This document shows positions 55,901 to 61,500 of a DNA stretch of 64,000 nt, piece by piece; position 1 is the stretch's first letter; each line of letters opens with the position of its first letter. Location of the stretch: NCBI RefSeq assembly GCF_007483685.1, contig NZ_VMKN01000001.1:310001-374000 (forward strand), in the 5' to 3' direction. This stretch comes from Litoribacter populi. Its GTDB lineage: Bacteria > Bacteroidota > Bacteroidia > Cytophagales > Cyclobacteriaceae. Position numbers and translations under genes: made by a program. A model generated the notes under the pieces. The model saw only the letters and a program-made list of their open reading frames with translations. It was not told where the DNA came from and ran no database searches.

Positions 55901-58162
55901 AACAATTGCTCAATTACAGAAAAGTATACGATAGAAAACCCTGAGGAGATTGTCATCAAGGTAATCGAAAAAAGGGATGTGCTTTGTCATGGTGAAAAAA
56001 CTGGCATGATAGAGATCGAGGTGACCGGAGGAAGTGGGAATTTTGTTCCTAACTGGGGTCCATTTGGACAAGGGTACAAATTGGAAAATCTTGCCGCTGG
56101 GGATTATATGGTGACCATTTTTGATGGAAACTGTCAGAAGTTTGAAATCATCACAATTGAGCAGCCAGCAAGACGCTTAGAGGCAGAAATCACCGTGAAG
56201 GTAGATATCTGCGGCGATTCCAAGGAGATCTATGCCGAGGTGGAGCCTGATGGTGGGGTGGGGCCATATACTTTCCAATGGAATGATGCGGCCCAAAGCA
56301 CCACAGCCAAAGTAGTAGATCTTGCGCCGGGTACCTATAAAGTGGTGATCACTGATAACAATGGATGTTGGATAGAAAAGGAAGTGGTGATGCCTGAGCC
56401 AAAGGAACCGATGACGCTTACTTTGGAAGGCAAAATGTCTGTATGCTTCAATGGAGACCAGGCAGAGATCGAAGCTCAGGTGGAGGGCGGCAGTGGAGAC
56501 TTTGAATTCAAGTGGAGCCATAGTTCGACCTTGATTGGCAACAAGGCTACCAACTTGAATCCTGGAACTTACATTGTAAGAGCCATTGACAAGGAGACAG
56601 GCTGCTGGGTTGAGGAAAACTATTACATCGTCCCTATGGATCAAAAGATAGTCCGCCAAGCTGCCTTGCAGAATGTTAGTTGTGAAGGTGTAAATGACGG
56701 TACAGTCACATATGAAATGACCGGTTATCAGGCTCCTTTCACTGTAGATTTGATTGTCAATGACAATGTCATCAGAAAAATGAGGTTTACAGAGGATGTT
56801 TTTACCATCGACCAACTTTCTCCAAGGGGGTATGCAGTAAAAATTGAGGACGCCCTAGAATGCTCTGTAAACAGGACCTTTACTATTGAGGCGCCACAGC
56901 CGCTGAAGATTTCTGAAAATAGAGTTACTCAGCACATCTCCTGTCATTTCGCCAATGATGGCAGAATATTCCTTCCGGTGACCGGAGGAATTGGAAGCTA
57001 TGTGTATGAGTGGCAGAAAGAAGGCGAGGAGGAAATCTTTACCACTACCCTGCCCGAAAGGAAAAACCTGGGTCCTGGCATTTATTCCGTGACAGTTTCC
57101 AGTGGGGCTTGCTCCATTACGGAGGTGATCGAAATCATTGAACCTCCATTGTTGGAAATGACGGAGCAATATTCTGAGATGCTGGAATGTAATGGCAGCC
57201 TAGAAGGATTTATCCATATAGACGCTAAAGGTGGCTGGGGAACCAGGGAAATCTTCTGGTCGGATGATGAAGATGAAAAAAGCTACTCTAGGTCTGGTCT
57301 TCCTGCTGGTGTCTATGAGGTGAGGGTAGAAGATGAAAATGGCTGCTATGTTGAAAAAACAATTACCATCGAAGAACCTGAAGAAATTGATGCCTACCTC
57401 ACTACCTCTCTTGAGGTAGACTGTGAGGAAAGAACAGTGGTTGGGAAAGCCTATCTTACTGTTACAGGCGGTACTGGAGAATACCAAATCAACTGGAGCA
57501 ATGGAGAGCAAAATGTGGATGAAATTTCATTCACCCAGGACGGCAAATTCTCGGTAACCATACTTGATGAAAACGGCTGTATGGAATATGTGGAAACGGT
57601 AATTGAATTCCCTCCATCTTTTGCCACTGCAGACTTCAGTTATACGGTTATAGAAACGCAGACAACCAACGGCGAGGTGTTGCTGGGCGACCATATACAG
57701 TTCAATGACCTGTCCTTAGGAGATATCGTTTCGTGGGAATGGGAATTTGGAGATGGCATCACCAGCAATGAACAGGAACCGAAGCACAGTTATGCCCAAA
57801 CTGGTTTCTACACCGTGAAGTTATCTGTGGTAGATCAATTTGGATGTACTTCTATTCACGAAATGGAAATCCAGGTGTTGGCATCCTACAGGGTGCTGGT
57901 GCCGAATGCCTTCACGCCAAATGGTGACGGGCTGAATGATACCTTTAAGCCAATGTATCGTGGCGTCGAGGATATCGAATTCCATATCTTCAATAAGTGG
58001 GGAGACTTGATTTATTCTGCTTACAGTATGGAAGATCCAGGATGGGACGGTACGGTAAGAGACCGCATGAGCCCTAACGGTAACTATGTGTACAAAATCT
58101 ATTTCACCACCAAAGAGGGTGACCGCAAATCCCAATCAGGTGTATTCCTGCTGATCAATTGA
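43946..58162 (+). CDS. Giant SprB-repeat surface protein with T9SS type B signal
   Basis: A 4738-residue exported protein. A signal peptide (about residues 1-32, with a hydrophobic FLVATLLLVGSGTMV) is followed by about 55 repeats of roughly 80 residues of the SprB type (PF13573): each has a C-x-G-x-x-D/N-G start, a GG turn, an aromatic W, and an L-x-x-G-x-Y-x-V-x-D-x-x-G-C end, with two cysteines that could pair. A PKD domain (4562-4645, with the WEWEFGDG motif) and a gliding-motility-associated C-terminal domain (4646-4738, NAFTPNGDGLNDTF to the end) complete it; the last is the type B sorting signal of the type IX system. SprB of Flavobacterium johnsoniae is a mobile adhesin used in gliding. 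Here adhesion, gliding or biofilm is likely but not proven. Residues 2492-4150 carry a higher-order repeat. A second in-frame ATG at 43958 is also possible. Confidence 0.95.
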   Translation: MNFCMENFYSSIFYKFLVATLLLVGSGTMVYSHFSSTSFDDIPLQVDHMSFTQCARTAELRVRGGLPPYQYVWQKDGVEVQVDIIADGSMSILSMAQSGTYTVTVFDNSSPIQQLTQTFNFVDSRNFQYDLDFEKDHYCEGQSYGKIVGNIVGGAAPFAFNLYGEHSSSPVFSESGVGRDVNLNEIPSGAYTLEIIDNSGCREILEVVFEEIETFELALDNIHPEDCDANGAFSYFVENGGDNIQYRLFRITSRIDGADHPASSWVNVEGNHVQVGSLVSGLYELHVIDEYRREDCPEKISIEIPDWRRIEVGVRTSPVTCFGGNDGNIILDFHRINRHMDGQLGPPQNLRIYRTPPGGTEIHDPNRSLGLGNNPYWEYENMPSGIHKFRIVQGGNQVTDCWLHFEVEVMAPEAPISVGEISSTPVSCFDGTDGTATVIAEGGWGGFTYKWNDPAQQETPTAKNLRAGTYEVTVRDKEGCEEVFSVEVVGPPGLIQATFNTDPATCVGTADGNATVTASGGWGGPYTYLWSNGQEGQTATNLPPGENFVLITDDKGCTQEFPFNVPIAEVPGVEVNPIAPICYAQDNGEIHVRIDNDEHNYLTTVNGETKAGNNIAFNNLSPGTYEVIISYGNGCEIIEWATVPDILELRIDNSELRREHVLCYGEETGSITGVRAVGGNGGYQYEWRKNIGGNFVKIEGEEQPDIFGIGAGSYRLYVTDAKGCSLYEVYTINQPGEFKLVDKTFTDASCFGSRDGSAAIVISGGVAPYTYSFNGGTEVTTPNVLLSIPNLPAGEGNVIQIRDANNCQLTPIIFEIEQPDEIIIEKLELQPESCFNGRDGFIHLDISGGSGDLDIRWTRRGSNSTIGTEQEIDGLGPGEYVVRVRDLNNPNCEVTREYTIEGTPELLAVPTIEHILCFGEQDGAINLDISGGTLTPGEDYFITWEGPDGFSSVEPNISGLKPGTYSVTILDSKSCQFSMSNLVVREPAGPVEINLINAVNPSCHNGTNGRIEVNLNGGTGVKTISWYKFNGSTYEQVPGTTSTLAGLAPGKYMAEVVDQNGCVDDLEIELINPDPLTITVVEETNPTCFGVNDGSIKIDVQGGSGGPYNYSWSHGSSRQDPVNLGGGTYTVTVRDGYGCEVTSEEITLVEPAQLGITVAAILDPQCFGSPSHIEVNLLGGIEGQRNTKWTNLTTEAVVAEGEGINKIENLTPGFYELRYSNNGFCELVRIFQVRGPSEALELVIDMEANSCGPESIALFAKGGIPTYRFEYFNGTDWVRATNAVISSLNAGDHEFRVVDSKGCKDEKTITLTDNAPAFVHAEKVQDISCWGRNDGEILYEIRGATQYSWLKSAGGSNWEVVPGYDFIDTNEGEQRLPNLTEGFYKLRVFYNEDDDCFEDSEDIVIIEPIDFELVKAEETQPVCWDENGTFVISVDGGNEDKRIILTYPDNTFQTIEDVNNRTDYIFTDLPSGDYSFVVEDVNCDPLTGSFHIESIQRPTVDEVLVDDVTCLGAADGRFIFVNLLVEHGRSYQVFVNGSSETPMVEGNKLIFGPKTPGRYIVNIVDALGCSSEDFVIDIEEPERELEITSFVKTDITCYEAGDGKATFEIFGGRETYHAVLTKVGDNTFSEEIEGINEGNPVVFDGLEVGDYHIEVTDQQENCLDTQTFTINTPDPFIAQENFGLILCLGGTTFIEVNLSGGIAPFDVKYFSLNENGDKFGEFSHLINGNRSVYNNVGAGTYVYEITDRNGCLVASESPIVIAEGQELEFTFTAEEETCYNGFNGQIEINAEGSNDGEYIYYVNNRAYTNSVINGLGKGEYQVYVMNADGCISPVQTVVIDGPEQAFSYSHYSQTNLSCFESGNGTISLQLTGGTAPYTVSLEGQDYTLTENEMKVFEGLEAEKQYNFDVVDANGCALVLFPRTLTQPDELKVTHRFQDILCYGGTTEIQLSVQGGTLPFSVAWEYSQDNVTFTQLSETGRTLSNAYAGYYKYVLTDDKGCEFEDEIHVPQPDLLDFDFDVTDVTCFRGEDGSIRFTPEGGLAGDYRLFVNNREVAAVGGVFEIRDLKFGDYTSYFTRGNCISETKTIRVNQPLAGISVNLQYQEDVRCFEGTTNVVFNIQGGNGIYTAYLNDREITLEGNQIIFDEVPAGNYQLRVVDQKGCDWNDEITITQPEPIQISQANVTQTTCFEGGDGQIDITVTGGTGVIRYQWTNLESGDMIGNTNRVGNLAEGEYEVRIYDDRGCEIFEKYEITAPEEITFEVDVEDVLCFGGNTGSITIKNPQGGRGNYRLVIDGISRTGLSTNNLRAKQTYQVWLMDGTGVCSSDIIEVEIKEPPLLTVSATGTPETCYNANDGTAALTIAGGAGGAVARWSDGGVGPLRTNLYPGMYQYEVTDINGCRVVGSVRIERAEPIQVDSQISNILCFGESTGKIELDITGGTGTYSYEWKNLATGQAISSEKSLTNVSAGDYRVTITDENECTIGRTFTLTQPSQALSVDALVSDVQCHGDTNGEIRLLLEGGTGFRHVRWHDLPTTDESHVRNREELPAGDYTVTVTDANNCQVTETFTVEEPAKLIVTTVAQEDVSCKGGEDGSVKISVEGGAGAPIITWLHNGSRSLEQTGLKAGTYIVNVTDSRNYCLVQHAVEIKEPAAHLAAEVNLELETCGDQNTMIAEVIPSGGNGDYRYEWRFAGTETVIDRNQRALGLAPGDYEVTVIDAKDCDIVKTVTVFDANLEFTATPAPALCFGDATGAITISDIRGGTGDYTWEVNGVEVTTGFTRSGLSAGVYTVTVRDSMNCFVVENEVEVGQPDQLGFAFENLQHETCYLAKNGSVTIVPQGGTGDLNIRWDNNSTSFTRNNLAPGRHTFVITDQNCRLDGEVFIEEATQISLTQEIVSPVLCFGDPTGEVEISVEGGAGGYTFKWYRTSDMETVISEEQNLTGVVAGNYRLHVSDANGCTIISRVYQITQPTIALSARADVTHISCFRADDGQIRVIANGGTGDKTVTWEDTDFEGETRSGLSPGTYKYTVRDKNNCEIHGEETILEPELLVVDPEITAVSCKGGSNGEIELIVTGGSGSYSVIWENSGNSSLNRAGLRAGSYTYTVSDGKCEVSNTVEIAEPEFELSAEVVVRLETCGEQSSMVVEVTAQGGNGNYTYTWSEPSWTGSRQEGVQPGSYSVTVEDVKGCEITKTFDVYDANITFTATPTVVLCHGGNTGSITLSDIKGGVSPYKFFVAGVQLDEGSFRRSGLVAGTYKVVVEDANECREEIEVVIDQPEQIGFEFETLQHETCFSAGDGVVEIRAFGGVGELSIVWDNGNRDFLRESLSPRTHTFRITDENQCFYDGEVTIQAATQMRFTQEELVPVLCHGDETGGVNISVSGGRGDYSYNWYLASDTQRENVISTDRNLANVEAGSYLVVVTDLSGCSIDRTFQVTQPAAKLAASHTFENISCFMAGDGWITVSPSGGTGIREVSWEDTDVKGATRTGLEPGTYKYTVTDANLCTTMGQVTITEPTELTVTPEIKDVTCKGMTNGEIELKVEGGSGDYSVIWENSGNKSLRRTGLAAGTYTYTVSDGKCEFSETITIEEPELDLTAQVVANLEACGEQSSMVAEVTPIGGNGGYLYEWRLKGSLEVLFTDARVEGIPAGEYEIKILDAKECFIIEELTVFDANLRFEASATDVSCHDGSNGTISISNRAGGIGSYKWFVVIDNQEVEVGSGLTRGGLKAGTYKVILEDAMLCRVEQQVEIKEPEALGFTSSVRDQSCFNVQDGRIEIIPSGGVGNYSIVWDDPAGNDFIRKGLVPNRYTFTLYDTNNESQCNIKGEIFVQGATQITIESDQIQHVLCHGDQTGGVNLVDIQGGTGGYDFKWVRVNPDLSETEVATSRNLAEQKAGRYKVYVNDGNGCTINKTFTITQPDTELSVEPIVFDASCYGKTDGSIRLIASGGFGTKTVKWADLSDNDEDQGKFERKELSPGTYEATVTDQNNCSITEKYTIENPEEIVIKVIEKRDVLCHGEKTGMIEIEVTGGSGNFVPNWGPFGQGYKLENLAAGDYMVTIFDGNCQKFEIITIEQPARRLEAEITVKVDICGDSKEIYAEVEPDGGVGPYTFQWNDAAQSTTAKVVDLAPGTYKVVITDNNGCWIEKEVVMPEPKEPMTLTLEGKMSVCFNGDQAEIEAQVEGGSGDFEFKWSHSSTLIGNKATNLNPGTYIVRAIDKETGCWVEENYYIVPMDQKIVRQAALQNVSCEGVNDGTVTYEMTGYQAPFTVDLIVNDNVIRKMRFTEDVFTIDQLSPRGYAVKIEDALECSVNRTFTIEAPQPLKISENRVTQHISCHFANDGRIFLPVTGGIGSYVYEWQKEGEEEIFTTTLPERKNLGPGIYSVTVSSGACSITEVIEIIEPPLLEMTEQYSEMLECNGSLEGFIHIDAKGGWGTREIFWSDDEDEKSYSRSGLPAGVYEVRVEDENGCYVEKTITIEEPEEIDAYLTTSLEVDCEERTVVGKAYLTVTGGTGEYQINWSNGEQNVDEISFTQDGKFSVTILDENGCMEYVETVIEFPPSFATADFSYTVIETQTTNGEVLLGDHIQFNDLSLGDIVSWEWEFGDGITSNEQEPKHSYAQTGFYTVKLSVVDQFGCTSIHEMEIQVLASYRVLVPNAFTPNGDGLNDTFKPMYRGVEDIEFHIFNKWGDLIYSAYSMEDPGWDGTVRDRMSPNGNYVYKIYFTTKEGDRKSQSGVFLLIN
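51419..52852 (+). repeat. Super-repeat unit A in the first giant gene
   Basis: A block of six SprB repeats (residues 2492-2969) that starts after a TQP sequence. The order of its members (CHGDTNG, CKGGEDG, LETCGDQ, CFGDATG, QHETCYL, CFGDPTG) recurs in the next two blocks. Length 1434 bases. Confidence 0.8.
52853..54256 (+). repeat. Super-repeat unit B in the first giant gene
   Basis: Residues 2970-3437, 1404 bases. Same order of six repeats as unit A: CFRADDG, CKGGSNG, LETCGEQ, CHGGNTG, QHETCFS, CHGDETG. The SVIWENSGN segment is shared with unit C. Confidence 0.82.
54257..55696 (+). repeat. Super-repeat unit C in the first giant gene
   Basis: Residues 3438-3917, 1440 bases. Order: CFMAGDG, CKGMTNG, LEACGEQ, CHDGSNG, QSCFNVQDG, CHGDQTG, in step with A and B. 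Confidence 0.82.
55697..56400 (+). repeat. Partial super-repeat unit D
   Basis: From residue 3918. Only the first three members are recognisable (CYGKTDG, CHGEKTG, ICGDSKE); then the pattern breaks into repeats unlike the block. Confidence 0.6.
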
Positions 58163-58187
58163 TAATTTTCACAACCACCAACCATGT

Positions 58188-58213
58188 AAAAAGAGCCTAT
58201 TTAGGCTCTTTTT
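58188..58213 (+). terminator. Terminator of the first giant gene
   Basis: AAAAAGAGCCTA (58188-58199) and TAGGCTCTTTTT (58202-58213) form a stem with a T tail, 26 bases after the stop codon. Confidence 0.88.
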
Positions 58214-58529
58214 CGTTTTAAGTCAAATTTATTTCTAGCAGAGCAAATGTGGTTGGTCCCTAGGGAAATGCAGATAGAGATAGGATGTAGTAATTGGAGC
58301 ATATAACTGGTAAACCGATAATTGCAGTTTTTTAATATTATTTGTTGCGTTTAAAAACTTTATTCTTTTAATTTATTAAAAATCAGGCTATTGAAGAATA
58401 TCATTTTATGTAATACAAATTGCATAAAATAAAATAGGTAATCACAAAAAGCTTTATTTTTTCTTTAAAATTCAAATATTCATATAGGAACTGTGCTAAA
58501 ATAGTTGGCTTTTACCAGAGTCTGTGACC
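58214..58529 (+). promoter_or_regulatory. AT-rich upstream region of the second giant gene
   Basis: About 315 bases with no gene, very AT-rich, holding the inverted repeat at 58403-58430. It separates the two giant genes into two transcripts, given the terminator on its left. Confidence 0.5.
58403..58430 (+). promoter_or_regulatory. Inverted-repeat element before the second giant gene
   Basis: ATTTTATGTAAT (58403-58414) pairs with ATTGCATAAAAT (58419-58430), with one G-T pair and a 4-base loop. TGTAATACAAAT (58409-58420) matches 11 of 12 bases of the motif before the first giant gene and ends 110 bases before the start codon. Confidence 0.55.
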
Positions 58530-61500
58530 ATGAAGCTACATATTAATCGAAACTGGATCTTAATCTGGATGGCTGTGATTTTTTTCAGCCTGATACAGAA
58601 TTCGTATGGGCAAGTTTCAATTATTAGAACATCCATTGATGACTGTTTGCAGGAGACCACACTGGTAGCTACTGGTGAAGGGCCGATTACTTTTAGGTAT
58701 CTGCGTGATGGGGTTTTGGAGGCTGAGGATGTAGTGGCAAGCCCTGATGCTAACAATTATTATATTTCCTCCAAAGTGGTTCCAGACGGGAGTTATATAG
58801 TTGAAGCTATTGATAGGCATGGCAATAAAGCCACTCGAAGCTTAAATGTAAATATTGTCAATCCGGTAGGGGTGGAAATAGTGACCGTTATCGATGCTAA
58901 CTGTAACGGGGTAGCTAATGGTCAGGCTATTTTGAATATCAGCAGTAACCTGAATTTTACTGTAAAATTATTTGATAAATCTAATCCGACTGAACTGATC
59001 CGGGAGTATGAAAATACGGGTCAGCTAAATAATATTCCTGCAGGCGAATATATAGTGGAAGTCAGGGACATCGCAGGATGTGTGGCCTTTGCCGAAATCA
59101 TCATCGAAGAACCCGAGCCGCTAGAGCAGGCCGACGGAAATGGCCCTGAGGTGACGCATCCTGTATGTGAAAATGACCTTGGTTCCGCCACTACGCGAAT
59201 CCTTGGTGGAAACGGTCCTGAATTTGGCTACCAATTGTGGAAAGATGGGGCGCTCTATCGCGATAACCGCCAAACTCAAAACAACGGGCAGATCACCGAA
59301 ACTGACCTTGAGCCAGGGACTTACTTCTTCAGGGTTTTCACTGATCAGGCTACCGATGATACCTGCTTTGAAGACTATGCTTTCCAGATCGTCTATGCCC
59401 CCAAATTTACCATCCAGCCAACTCCCACAGCTATCACTTGCTATGGAGAAGATGATGGTTCTGCCAGGTTGACCCTATCGGGCACACTCAATGCCCCTTT
59501 CTCCTACACCATAAACGGCGGAGCAGCCACTCAGCACAATAGCGTTGATCCTTTGAATTTAACCGGTCTGGAGCCAGGAAACTATACAGTTGCCATCACC
59601 GACGATGACGGTTGCCAGATGAGCACCACTTTTTCCATTAGCGAACCCGCCGAACTTGGCGTAAATGTGGAATTGGTAAATGACGTCTGCTTTGACAGCG
59701 TGGATGGCGCTATCCGGGTAAGGGCACAGGGAGGCACAGCTCCATATATGTTCAGCCTGGAAAATAATTTTGCCGGACTTCTTCCTTCATCCTCTTCTGC
59801 CGAGACTTTTGAGGATCTTGCTCCCGGTAGCTATACCGTATATGTCATGGATGCCAATGGCTGTCTGACCAATACTGACATAATACAAGTGAGGGAGCCG
59901 GAAATGGATATCAGCTACACCCTAATCGGCCTCACTGACCCCAATTGCCCGGAAGCGGCAAGCGGGTCTATCGAGATAGAGGCTGTCGGCGGCTGGGGAG
60001 CCCCTTGGACCTACGAGTGGGTGAGGACTGGTTCGACCAATGTGTTAAGCCAATCCCAAAAACTGGAAAATGTACCTGCCGGGGACTATATACTTACTTT
60101 AATAGATGCCAACGGCTGCCACGAAACATTCGAATTTACCCTTACCGATCCCGAGAGCCCTATTATCGAGGATTTGAGTTCAGAACCAACTAGTTGCCAT
60201 GGCGATAGAGACGGGTCTATTTTTGTTCGTTTGCAAGGCTCAGAACCCTACTTGATTGGGCTGAATGGAGAGGAATATATGGGAACTGAGGCTGAATTTA
60301 CCGGTCTGGAGGCCGGCGAATATACCGTTACTATTCAGATTGCAGAAGGCTGTATGCTCTACAGGGATATCACCGTGGGGCAGCCTGACCCTTTGGTCAT
60401 TATTTATGACAATAACATAAGCCCTTTACTTTGTTATAATGACCAAGATGGAGGTGTTGCCGGACTCCGCGTGGAGGGCGGCAACCCTTCTTATGACTAT
60501 CAATGGGAAAAGCAGCTTCCAAGTGGGCAGTGGGAATCTCTGGCCGGTGAAGCTTCAATTGACATTTCCGGATTGGGTGAAGGGACTTACCGTTTGGTGG
60601 TGACCGATAGAAATGACTGTGAAATAATCTCTAACCCATTCACCTTTGAGGCGCCAAGCCGACTTGATTACTTGGAGCATGCCACTACTGACCCGCTTTG
60701 TTTTGGAGAAACGGGCTCCGTTGAAATTTCCCTTGAAGGAGGCACAGCTCCCTATTACTATTCATTTGAAGGAAATAATTACCAAAGGTTAGGGCAAAAC
60801 GGTCGGATTGACGGTTTCGCCGCTGGAACTTACGAGCTGCACATCCGAGATGAAAACGGCTGCACCCTTCCCCAGACCATCAGTTTTTCCATCAACCAGC
60901 CAGAGGAAATTGAGCTCGAAGAATTAAATCCCATCTTGCCAACCTGTGAAGGCGGCAATGATGGTGGATTTGAGGCGACAGTCACAGGCGGCTCATCCCA
61001 GATTTTGACATATGAGTGGTTTTTGCAGGGCTATCCAAATCAGGTTTTAGGTACTTCTTTAACTATTGAAGGGCTGCAGGACGGGAATTATTTTTTGAGA
61101 GTCATTGATCCAGGAAATGTCAATTGTTATAAAATCTTCGGTCCCTTTGCTATTGAATCTCCTCCGGCCATACAGGCTAATGTGAGGATCACCGATGTGG
61201 TTTGCCAAGGTGATGAGAGCGGGGTTTTGGATATCCAAAGCATTACCGGTGGAAATTTGGCTGATGGAGGAGATTACCAAGTGACATGGACCGGGCCGAA
61301 TGGGACATCCTCCGAAAGGACCCTTACTGCCCTGCCTGCAGGAACATACGAACTTACCATCACCGATGGCAATACTTGCTTGTTTGAGCAAACCTATACG
61401 GTCAACGAACCTGAAAACCGGCTTACGATAAATACACCGGAAGTAACTCAGCCAGGTTGTTCTGGCAGTGAAAACGGCAGGATTGAAATTACGGCAAGCA

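Noticed and set aside
51419-56400. Possible CRISPR-like or satellite repeat
   Set aside because: The repeats are imperfect, about 240 bases or 1.4 kb long, and keep one reading frame; they are protein repeats.
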